From: Elusimicrobiota bacterium
GTDB lineage: Bacteria > Elusimicrobiota > Elusimicrobia > UBA1565 > UBA9628
Reading direction: 5' to 3'
Assembly: GCA_023249695.1 (NCBI GenBank)
Contig: JAHFCD010000194.1
Span: 1-5,543, forward strand
DNA: 5,543 nt
A model generated the notes under the pieces. It searched no databases and had not been told where the DNA came from. It worked only from the letters and a program-made list of their open reading frames with translations. This document shows positions 1 to 5,543 of this stretch, piece by piece. Position numbers and translations under genes: made by a program. How positions within the stretch are numbered: position 1 is the stretch's first letter; the number at the start of each line of letters is the position of its first letter.

Positions 1-89
1 ATCTCGGCCGACCGGACATACTTCTCGTGCCCCGGCCCCCACTCCGCGAAGAACGCCCGGTCGTAGATGTCGGAAAGGCCGGGCATCAT
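1..89 (-). CDS. Probable class I SAM-dependent methyltransferase, N-terminal fragment (3' end outside window)
   Basis: Only the first 29 codons are present; the frame is open to the window edge. The peptide begins MMPGLSDIYD and continues with an aromatic/acidic block, RAFFAEWGPGHEKYVRSAE. The pattern YD-x3-F-x2-WG-x-G-x3-Y-x2-SAE resembles the start of a group of small class I methyltransferases that carry it just before the glycine-rich SAM-binding motif. That motif is not in the window, so the assignment rests on this resemblance alone and the substrate cannot be inferred. The start is the first of two adjacent ATGs (89-87 and 86-84); either is possible. No upstream start codon lies close by in this frame, and there is no Shine-Dalgarno sequence. 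The start lies two bases after the TAA of the membrane protein gene, so translation is probably coupled and the gene is the fourth of the mutS operon. Confidence 0.5.
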   Translation of the reverse strand, partial: MMPGLSDIYDRAFFAEWGPGHEKYVRSAE

Positions 90-91
90 CG

Positions 92-490
92 TTATTTCGC
101 GGGGTGCGGGTGATGCAGGACGCGGTACGCCTTGATCGCGTCGTGGACCGCGCTGACGAGCGCGCAGGTCGCGAACGCGATCGCCATCAGCTGGAACTGC
201 TTGTCGGTGCCGGCCTTCGACAGCGCGAACGCCGCCGCGGTCGTGACGAGATGGAAGATCAGGATGTACGCGGGCTGGTTCCAGCCGAGCATCAGCACGT
301 CCATCGGCATCAGCACGAACGCGACGAGCGGCTTGATCTTCGCGCCGCCGAGAAAAAGCGGGAACCAGACCGAGCCGGTCATCACGAGGCCGTAGAGGGT
401 GACGCAGACGACGAAGGCGAAGAAGCCTTCGAACAGCCGTCGGGCGTGGCCGCGCGTATGGACGTGGGCGTGCGCCGGCTTGGCGATCAC
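92..490 (-). CDS. Small four-helix membrane protein with histidine-rich tails, function unknown
   Basis: This encodes 132 residues that I do not assign to a named family. About four hydrophobic helices are visible, near residues 22-46, 54-69, 74-93 and 99-119, so it is probably an inner-membrane protein. Both termini lie outside the helices and are rich in histidine: H7, H9, H11 and H15 at the N-terminus, and H126, H127 and H129 near the C-terminus. With four helices both tails should be on the same side, and the basic RGHARR before helix 1 suggests the cytoplasm. The start is GTG at 490-488. It overlaps the mutL TGA as GTGA, a usual coupling arrangement; the next in-frame Met (residue 37) would cut into helix 1. 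There is no Shine-Dalgarno sequence. The stop TAA (94-92) sits two bases before the next gene. Metal binding is conceivable from the histidines but unproven. The gene is almost certainly real, given its helix pattern and tight packing. Confidence 0.82.
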   Translation of the reverse strand: MIAKPAHAHVHTRGHARRLFEGFFAFVVCVTLYGLVMTGSVWFPLFLGGAKIKPLVAFVLMPMDVLMLGWNQPAYILIFHLVTTAAAFALSKAGTDKQFQLMAIAFATCALVSAVHDAIKAYRVLHHPHPAK

Positions 491-2289
491 TGGAGCGGGA
501 CGGCCCCGGGCCGCTGAAACCGCCGGGCGAGCTCGTCGCGATTGAGGGCCAGCATCGCGCGGCGTCCGTGCGGGCAGGCCGAGCCGTCCTTGCAGTCCCG
601 GAGCGCGTCGAGGAGCTTGTACGCCTCCTCCTCGCCCAGGCGGTCGTGCGATTTCACGGCGGCCTTGCAGGCGATCGTCGCGATCGCGTCATGCCGCAGG
701 GTCCCGGCTTCGGTCACCGGATCGGACAGGCTGTCGATGATGCGATGAACCAGCTTCTTGATCTCGTCGGCTTGATAAAAGAGCGCCGGCACGGCCGTGA
801 CATGGAGACCGTTCTTGCCGAACGGCACGACCTCGAAGCCGATCTTGTGAAGCCGGTCCGCCTTGTCGAGCACCGCGCGCACGGCGGAGGCGGGCAGGTC
901 GATCGGGACCGGCAGCATCAGCTTCTGCGACTTCGCGCCGCCCGTCTCGATCTCCCCGAGCAATTTTTCATAAAGGACGCGTTCGGCGGCCGCGTGTTGG
1001 TCGAGGACGAAGAGGCCGCCGGACGCCTCGAACAGCATGAAGCTGCGCTCGATCTGGCCCAAATAGCGGAAGGGAGGCGTGTACCAGGCCGGGGCGCCTT
1101 CGGGCGCGCCCATCGCGACGGCGGAGCTGAGCTTGAGCTGCTTGAAGTCGTCGGGAATCGAGCCGCGTCCGCCGAGATAAAACGAGTCCGGCCCGGGACC
1201 GTCGGCGACGACGGAGGGGCGCGATTGAGGCGCGTCGGCCGCGACGGCCGCGGGCTCCGGCTCGATCGTGATCGGCGCGGCGGCCTTGGCCTTGGCCAGC
1301 GCGGAGGCCACCAGGCCGCTGACGATCTCGAACATCTCGCCGTCCTTCTTGAAGCGCACCTCGCGCTTGCCGGGGTGGACGTTCGCGTCGAACGCGTCGG
1401 GGTTGAGCTCGAGCAGGGCGACGCACACGGGCTGCTTGCCGGCGGGGCGGTGCTCGCCGTACGCTTTGTACAGCGCGGTCTGCAGGATCTTGGATGACAC
1501 CGGGCGCTTGTTGACGAAGAAGTACTGGAAGCTGCGCGAGGACGGCATCTTGTCGTACGGCGAGACGAGCATGCGCACGCGCACGCCGGGGCGCTCGACG
1601 TCGATGGGCAGCAGCCCGCCCGCGAGATCGTCTCCGAGCACGGCCGCGGCGCGCATGTCGAAATCCTGGAAGAAGTCACCCGAGTCCTCGGGCTCGAAGC
1701 GCAGGACCTGGCGGCCTTCCGATTTATAGGTGAAGCGCACTCCCGGGTTGGCCAGCGCGGCTTCCTCGATCACCGCGGCCAGGCGCGAACGCTCGGAGCC
1801 GTCGGACTTGAGGAATTCGAGGCGCGCGGGAGTGTTGTAAAAGAGGTCCTTGACGAAGACGGTCGTCCCGGGCACCACGGGCGCCGGGCCGTTGGTGACC
1901 TTGCCGCCCTCGCTCGTCACGCGCCAGCCCGTCTTGGCGTCTTTCTGGGCGCTCGTGATCGTGACCTTGGAGACGGCGGCGATCGCGTACAGCGCCTCGC
2001 CCCGGAAGCCGAACGTGTGGAGGCGATCCAGATCCTCGAACGCGGCGAGCTTGCTCGTCGCATGGCGTTCGAGGCAAAGCCTCACGTCGTCCGCGTCCAT
2101 GCCGCAGCCGTCGTCGGAGATCCGCAGCGTGTCCTTCCCCGCCCCGGTGACGTCGATGTCGATGCGCGTCGCTCCGGCGTCCAGGGAGTTCTCGATCAGC
2201 TCCTTGAGCAGGGAGGCCGGCCGTTCCACGACTTCGCCCGCGGCGATCCTCGAAAAAACGTCTTCCGTCAATTTCTGGATGATGGGCAT
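487..2289 (-). CDS. mutL: DNA mismatch repair protein MutL, endonuclease-type
   Basis: This 600-aa protein links MutS mismatch recognition to strand incision. The N-terminal GHKL ATPase shows AAGEVVERPAS (16-26), the catalytic Glu and Mg-binding Asn in KELIENSLDAGA (E30, N34), DDGCGM (59-64), RHATSK (75-80), GFRGEAL (94-100) and LFYNTPAR (149-156). The second ATPase subdomain includes the conserved NKRPV (260-264) and NVHPGKREVRF (303-313). A short Ala/Pro-rich linker covers about 333-400. The C-terminal dimerisation domain has a complete endonuclease site: DQHAAAERVLYE (430-441), ACKAAVK (540-546), CPHGRR (572-577) and the terminal FQR (591-593). QKLMLP (455-460) matches the MutL sliding-clamp peptide. 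By family knowledge such MutLs nick DNA themselves and do not need MutH. The start at ATG 2289 matches the conserved MPIIQKL N-terminus; the frame stays open to 2781, but that stretch lies inside mutS. The ATG shares one base with the mutS stop (TAATG), indicating coupled translation. Confidence 0.98.
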   Translation of the reverse strand: MPIIQKLTEDVFSRIAAGEVVERPASLLKELIENSLDAGATRIDIDVTGAGKDTLRISDDGCGMDADDVRLCLERHATSKLAAFEDLDRLHTFGFRGEALYAIAAVSKVTITSAQKDAKTGWRVTSEGGKVTNGPAPVVPGTTVFVKDLFYNTPARLEFLKSDGSERSRLAAVIEEAALANPGVRFTYKSEGRQVLRFEPEDSGDFFQDFDMRAAAVLGDDLAGGLLPIDVERPGVRVRMLVSPYDKMPSSRSFQYFFVNKRPVSSKILQTALYKAYGEHRPAGKQPVCVALLELNPDAFDANVHPGKREVRFKKDGEMFEIVSGLVASALAKAKAAAPITIEPEPAAVAADAPQSRPSVVADGPGPDSFYLGGRGSIPDDFKQLKLSSAVAMGAPEGAPAWYTPPFRYLGQIERSFMLFEASGGLFVLDQHAAAERVLYEKLLGEIETGGAKSQKLMLPVPIDLPASAVRAVLDKADRLHKIGFEVVPFGKNGLHVTAVPALFYQADEIKKLVHRIIDSLSDPVTEAGTLRHDAIATIACKAAVKSHDRLGEEEAYKLLDALRDCKDGSACPHGRRAMLALNRDELARRFQRPGAVPLQ

Positions 2290-4910
2290 TAGAGTAGTTT
2301 CTTCAGCGCGTTCAAGGCTTGCAGCGCCTCGATCGGCGTCATGGTCTCGGGGTTGATGAGCTTGAGCGTGCGCAGAATGGGGTTTTCTTCGAAGAGCGGA
2401 AGCTCGGGAGGCGCGTCCGTGTCCTCGCGGACGACGCGGGTGTTGAGGCGGCCGGCCCCCGACTCGTTCTCCAGCCCGGAAAGGATTTTCTGCGCCCGCG
2501 AGATCAGCTGCGCCGGCAGGCCGGCCAGCGCCGCGACGTGGATGCCGTAGGAGCGGTCGGCCGGGCCCGCGCCGATCTTGTGCAGGAAGACCACCTCGGT
2601 GCGGCCTTCGGCGCTGGACCACTCCTTGACCTCGACATTGCCGTTGACGACGCCGGGAAGGGATTGGGCCAGCTCGGTCAATTCGAAATAGTGGGTGGCG
2701 AACAAGGTCCGCGGCCCCCGCGGCGCGCCCTCGGCGTTCTTCGGCTCGTACGACGAGTGCAGGTGCTCGAGCACGGCCCACGCGATCGAGATGCCGTCAA
2801 ACGTCGACGTGCCGCGGCCGACCTCGTCCAGCACCACGAGTGAGCGCGGCGTCGCGGAACGCAGGATGTGGGAGGTTTCCTTCATCTCCACCATGAAGGT
2901 GGAATCGCCTTGGGCCAGGGCGTCCTGCGCGCCGATGCGGGTCAAGATCTTATCGACGATGCCGACGCGCGCGGACTTCGCGGGCACGAAGGATCCGATC
3001 TGGGCGAGCAGGGCGATCAGCGCGTTCTGGCGCAGGTAGGTGGACTTGCCGGCCATGTTCGGGCCGGTCAAGATCAGGATCTGCGGGTCGCGCGCGTTGA
3101 GCGTGAGCGAGTTCGCGACGAAGGTTCCCGATGGGAGGAGCGCGGCCAGGACGGGATGGCGGCCGTCGACGATGTCGAGGTCGTGGGAGAAGTCGACCTT
3201 CGGCTTGACGAAGTCGTGCATCGCGGCGACCGAGGCGAGCGACTGGAAGCCGTCGAGCTCGCTCAGGAGCTCGGACAGGCGCAGCAGCGGCGCGTGGTAG
3301 CCGATCGCCTCGTCGCGCAAGTCGCCGAACAAGGTCGCCTCGAGGCGCAGCATCTTCTCTTCCGCCGAAAGAATCCTCGTTTCGAGCTCCTTGAGCTCGG
3401 GGGTGATGTAGCGCTCGGCGTTGGTCAAGGTCTGCTTGCGCGTGTAGGAGGCCGGGGACTTCGCGCTTTGGCCCTTGCTGATCTCGATGTAGTAGCCGAA
3501 CACCGAGTTGTAGCCGGCCTTGAGGCTGGAGATGCCGGTCGCCTTGCGCTCGCGCTCCTCGAGCTCGGCCAAGACCTGATCCGAATCGGTCTTCAGGCGC
3601 CGGAGCTCGTCGAGCTCCTGGTGGAACCCGGCGCGGAACAGGCCTCCGTCGGACAGCTTCAGGGGGGGCTCATCCACGAGCGCGGCGACAAGCCGCGCGC
3701 CGAGGGCCTCGAGCGATTTCGCCGTCTCGCGCAGGTCGCCGGCGAGGTTGGCGAGGCCGGACGAGAAGGCGGTCTCGGCGAGCCAGGTCTCGAGCTGCGG
3801 CAGGCGAGCGAGCGAGCGGCGCAGCGCGCCGAGATCGCGGGGGCTGGCGGCGCGCGTGGCCATGCGGCTCGTCACGCGGGGGAGGTCGGCGACCTCTTGA
3901 AGAATCTTGCCCAGCGACTGGCGGGCCTCGGGCTTGTCGAGCAGGTCCTCGACGCAATTCTGGCGGTGCTCGATCTCCCGCAGGTCGGTGGACGGGTGCA
4001 GCAGCCAGGTCTTGAGCTTGCGGCTGCCCATCGGCGTGCGGCACTGGTCGAGCAGGCCCCAGAGCGTGTGGCGCTTCTCGCCGCTCGCGGCCTCGACCAG
4101 CTCGAGCGTGCGGATCGCGGTCTCGTCGAGCTGCATGACGGCGCCGGCCTCGCGGTAGGCGGGCTCGGGCAGCTCGCGCAGGCGGAATTTCGCCTCGTCG
4201 ACGTACTGCCGCGCCGCGAGCGCGGCGTTCAGCGCGAGGTGGTGGTTGCGCCAGATCGATCCCGCGGCCCACGAAGGCGGTTGATTCGCCTTCGGCGAAT
4301 CCTTGGCCTCGCGCACGGTCAGGCAGGCCTTGGGCGGCAGGACCGAGCGCAGCCACAGCGCGGAGGCCGCGTCGCCGGAGGCGATCACCTCGGCGGGGCG
4401 CACGCGTGAGAGCAGGTCGTAGAGCTTGCGGTGGTCGCGGTCGTTGAGCGTCTGCGTCGCCCACGACTCGCCCGTGGACACGTCGAGGCAGGCCGCGCCC
4501 CAGCCGACGATGTCGTGCTCGATGGCGATCAGGAAGTTGGTCGCCGCGGGATCGAGGAGCTCGTCCTCGACGATCGTGCCCGGGGTCACGACGCGCACGA
4601 CGTCGCGCGCGACGAGCTTCTTGTCCTTCGACGGCGCCTCGAGCTGCTCGGCGATCGCGACCTTGCGGCCGGCGCGCAGAAGGCGGGCGACGTAGTTCTG
4701 CGCGTTGTGAAAGGGCACGCCGCACATGGGAAAGCCCTGGCGCTGGGTCAGGACGAGGCCCAGGATCGCGGCGGCCTCCTGCGCGTCGAGGCCGAACATC
4801 TCGTAGAAGTCGCCGAGCCGGAAAAAGAGGATGCTTTGAGGATGGCGGGACTTGATTTCCTGGTACTGCCGCATCACCGGCGTATCGGGCATGGCCTCGA
4901 CGGGGGACAT
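2289..4910 (-). CDS. mutS: DNA mismatch repair protein MutS
   Basis: This 873-aa protein binds mispairs and small loops and signals to MutL with ATP; the length is normal for MutS1 (E. coli about 853). Domain I carries the mismatch-intercalating motif GDFYEMF (F35, E37), then LTQRQGFPMCGVPFH (54-68) and VRVVTPGT (105-112). The connector domain is about 125-255. The core and clamp (about 265-575) include RTPMGSRKLKTWLLHP (291-306), GYNSVFGYYIEISKG (466-480) and NAERYITPELKELE (497-510). The ATPase has Walker A GPNMAGKST (616-624), the DSTFMVEM loop (669-676), Walker B with D695 and E696, and FATHYFEL with H740. The C-terminus has ELPLF (836-840), a degenerate sliding-clamp peptide, and a final helix of the usual MTPIEALQAL type. 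A few extra residues (about 720-733) precede FATH. The start is ATG 4910; Met7 (4892) is an alternative, but a promoter just upstream favours 4910. It is the first gene of the operon with mutL. Confidence 0.98.
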   Translation of the reverse strand: MSPVEAMPDTPVMRQYQEIKSRHPQSILFFRLGDFYEMFGLDAQEAAAILGLVLTQRQGFPMCGVPFHNAQNYVARLLRAGRKVAIAEQLEAPSKDKKLVARDVVRVVTPGTIVEDELLDPAATNFLIAIEHDIVGWGAACLDVSTGESWATQTLNDRDHRKLYDLLSRVRPAEVIASGDAASALWLRSVLPPKACLTVREAKDSPKANQPPSWAAGSIWRNHHLALNAALAARQYVDEAKFRLRELPEPAYREAGAVMQLDETAIRTLELVEAASGEKRHTLWGLLDQCRTPMGSRKLKTWLLHPSTDLREIEHRQNCVEDLLDKPEARQSLGKILQEVADLPRVTSRMATRAASPRDLGALRRSLARLPQLETWLAETAFSSGLANLAGDLRETAKSLEALGARLVAALVDEPPLKLSDGGLFRAGFHQELDELRRLKTDSDQVLAELEERERKATGISSLKAGYNSVFGYYIEISKGQSAKSPASYTRKQTLTNAERYITPELKELETRILSAEEKMLRLEATLFGDLRDEAIGYHAPLLRLSELLSELDGFQSLASVAAMHDFVKPKVDFSHDLDIVDGRHPVLAALLPSGTFVANSLTLNARDPQILILTGPNMAGKSTYLRQNALIALLAQIGSFVPAKSARVGIVDKILTRIGAQDALAQGDSTFMVEMKETSHILRSATPRSLVVLDEVGRGTSTFDGISIAWAVLEHLHSSYEPKNAEGAPRGPRTLFATHYFELTELAQSLPGVVNGNVEVKEWSSAEGRTEVVFLHKIGAGPADRSYGIHVAALAGLPAQLISRAQKILSGLENESGAGRLNTRVVREDTDAPPELPLFEENPILRTLKLINPETMTPIEALQALNALKKLL
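4272..4301 (-). repeat. Two overlapping, mutually exclusive hairpins inside mutS
   Basis: Within the mutS connector-domain coding region there is a perfect 8-base inverted repeat with a 3-base loop (4283-4290 with 4294-4301). A second perfect 8-base inverted repeat with a 7-base loop (4272-4279 with 4287-4294) shares one arm with it. Only one can form at a time. The encoded stretch (about residues 204-214, DSPKANQPPSW) is in a part of MutS that varies between species, so protein conservation does not obviously force the palindrome. It may be a small palindromic repeat unit that entered the gene, or chance. Confidence 0.45.
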
Positions 4911-4917
4911 GAGCGCG

Positions 4918-4926
4918 ATTGTACCA
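4918..4926 (-). promoter_or_regulatory. Extended -10 promoter of the mutS operon
   Basis: Reading the minus strand, TGGTACAAT matches an extended -10 element (TGnTATAAT) with one mismatch. It lies in an A/T-richer patch of an otherwise very GC-rich sequence. A -35 box at the usual 16-18 base spacing is not visible, which is tolerated when the TG extension is present. Seven bases separate the hexamer from the mutS ATG, so the predicted transcript start falls at 4911 or 4910, giving a leader of zero or one base. This is a motif match plus context only. Confidence 0.5.
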
Positions 4927-4947
4927 ATTTCGGCGCTTTCCCGTCGG

Positions 4948-4968
4948 GCCGCGCGCCTAGAGCGCGGC
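4948..4968 (-). other. GC-rich inverted repeat over the oxidoreductase stop codon
   Basis: A perfect 7-base inverted repeat (4948-4954 with 4962-4968) with a 7-base loop straddles the TAG stop of the oxidoreductase gene. It would form a strong RNA hairpin at the end of that message. On neither strand is it followed by a run of T, so it is not a canonical intrinsic terminator. It could slow polymerase, protect the 3' end, or be chance in GC-rich DNA. Whether transcription runs on into mutS cannot be told from the sequence. Confidence 0.3.
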
Positions 4969-5543
4969 GGCTTCGGAGGCGATGCGGCTCGCGTTGGCCA
5001 TCACCGCGTACGTGAAGGTCGCGGCGGGAATCGAAGGCAAGGTCGAGGAGTCCACGAGGAGCACTCGTTCGTGGCCATGGAGGCGTCCGCGGGCGTCCGT
5101 CTGCCACGGCCCCGGCGTCTTTTTCATCGGGAACGAGCCGCCGGCGTGGTTGCCCTCGCCGGGGAGGCCGGTCTTGAGCATGAACGAGAGGGGCCTGAAG
5201 CCGAGCTCCGCGGAATGACGCGCGATCTTGGCCGCGACGCGCTTGACGGCCGCGGTCGTCGCCGCGCGGTCGCCGGCGCGTACGGTCAGCCGGCAGTCCT
5301 CGCCGCGGCCGGCGGCCGAGATCGTGACCGGCGCGCCCTCCTCCGAGTGCAGGTAGCCTTGAATCGCGAGCAGGCGCGGGGCGAAATGGCGCTGGACGGC
5401 GCCCGCGAACGGGCCGGCCCAGACCGAGGCGTTCTCGAGGCGGTCGGCGATGACCTCGTTGTGGCCGTAGATCTGGAGGTGCACGAGGTGTTTGGAGAGC
5501 TCCCGGTCGTCGAGCTCCAGATAGAGCTGGGCCAAGGTGTGCA
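4957..5543 (-). CDS. GMC-family (FAD-dependent) oxidoreductase, C-terminal fragment (5' end outside window)
   Basis: 194 codons are present, ending at TAG 4959-4957. The frame is open through the window edge, so the N-terminal FAD-binding domain is not visible. The visible part begins with HTLAQLYLELDD (from 5541). It ends in a typical GMC C-terminal domain: GEGNHAGGSFPM (128-139 of the fragment, with the conserved active-site-type His at 132), then TDARGRL, then VDSSTLPSIPAATFTYAVMA (163-182) followed by NASRIA, the segment that closes over the flavin. Known GMC enzymes oxidise alcohols, sugars, choline or sterols using FAD; the substrate here cannot be inferred. The second active-site position, usually Asn or His in an NPT-like motif, appears to be Thr. 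An in-frame TTG at 5535 is not a plausible start, because the domain clearly continues upstream. The gene lies 46 bases before mutS on the same strand and need not share its function. Confidence 0.85.
   Translation of the reverse strand, partial: HTLAQLYLELDDRELSKHLVHLQIYGHNEVIADRLENASVWAGPFAGAVQRHFAPRLLAIQGYLHSEEGAPVTISAAGRGEDCRLTVRAGDRAATTAAVKRVAAKIARHSAELGFRPLSFMLKTGLPGEGNHAGGSFPMKKTPGPWQTDARGRLHGHERVLLVDSSTLPSIPAATFTYAVMANASRIASEAAAL

Noticed and set aside
104..517. Plus-strand frames opposite the small membrane protein
   Set aside because: The translation is Arg/Asp/Glu-rich without hydrophobic pattern or motif. The minus-strand frame gives a coherent four-helix protein with operon-type junctions.
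568..1497. Plus-strand open frame of 309 codons opposite mutL
   Set aside because: It is antisense to the conserved MutL C-terminal domain, has low-complexity Arg/Gly/Val/Leu composition and shows no domain signature.
918..1679. Minus-strand frame of 253 codons inside mutL
   Set aside because: The translation is dominated by Arg, Ser, Pro and Thr, as expected from reading GC-rich codons out of frame. The true frame gives clear MutL motifs.
2290..2781. 164-codon upstream extension of the mutL frame
   Set aside because: It overlaps the conserved MutS ATPase region in another frame and is Arg/Gly-rich. MutL homologues start at the MPIIQKL-like sequence encoded from 2289.
2887..2903. Inverted repeat with 6-base arms in mutS
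   Set aside because: It falls on codons for the highly conserved STFMVEM motif, so the palindrome is explained by protein constraint.
2868..4409. Long plus-strand open frame (513 codons) opposite mutS
   Set aside because: It is exactly antisense to conserved MutS domains, and its translation is rich in Arg, Gly, Leu, Glu and Val with no recognisable motif. This is typical of shadow frames in GC-rich genes.
4892..4910. Met7 of MutS (ATG at 4892) as the real start
   Set aside because: The only SD-like bases (GAGG) lie two bases from that ATG, too close to work well, and the upstream ATG at 4910 fits the promoter and usual MutS length. It is not fully excluded.
4948..4968. Intrinsic terminator between the oxidoreductase and mutS
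   Set aside because: The hairpin is strong but no T-run follows on either strand, so it is listed only as an inverted repeat.

Overview
The window is G+C rich (about two thirds by eye). All convincing genes lie on the minus strand, so the text follows transcription from high to low coordinates. The core is a methyl-independent DNA mismatch repair locus, mutS followed directly by mutL. Upstream of it is the C-terminal end of a GMC-type flavin oxidoreductase. Downstream are a small four-helix membrane protein of unknown function and the first codons of a probable SAM-dependent methyltransferase.

Layout: 5543-4957 is the oxidoreductase C-terminus, whose 5' part lies outside the window. 4956-4911 is a 46-base gap with a good extended -10 promoter ending just before mutS. 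4910-2289 is mutS (873 aa). 2289-487 is mutL (600 aa), whose ATG shares one base with the mutS stop (TAATG). 490-92 is the membrane protein (132 aa), starting with a GTG that overlaps the mutL stop by four bases (GTGA). 89-1 is the methyltransferase start, two bases after the previous stop. The last four genes are packed like a single translationally coupled operon. No stretch over 300 bases lacks a gene.

MutS should recognise mismatches and recruit MutL. This MutL carries the full metal-dependent endonuclease motif set (DQHA-x2-E-x4-E, ACK-x3-K, CPHGR, FxR) and a canonical sliding-clamp-binding peptide. It should therefore nick the strand itself, as in Bacillus subtilis and eukaryotes, without MutH. 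The roles of the membrane protein and the methyltransferase in the operon are unknown.

Organism: a high-GC bacterium with a nicking-type MutL and no recognisable Shine-Dalgarno sequence before any of the four visible starts. The MutS N-terminus recalls Elusimicrobiota-like lineages, but this is an impression from memory and should be treated as a weak guess. I see no mobile element, CRISPR array, RNA gene or clearly new system. The points worth a second look are the possibly leaderless mutS transcript, a pair of competing hairpins inside mutS, a degenerate clamp motif in MutS, and the unknown membrane protein tied to the repair genes.
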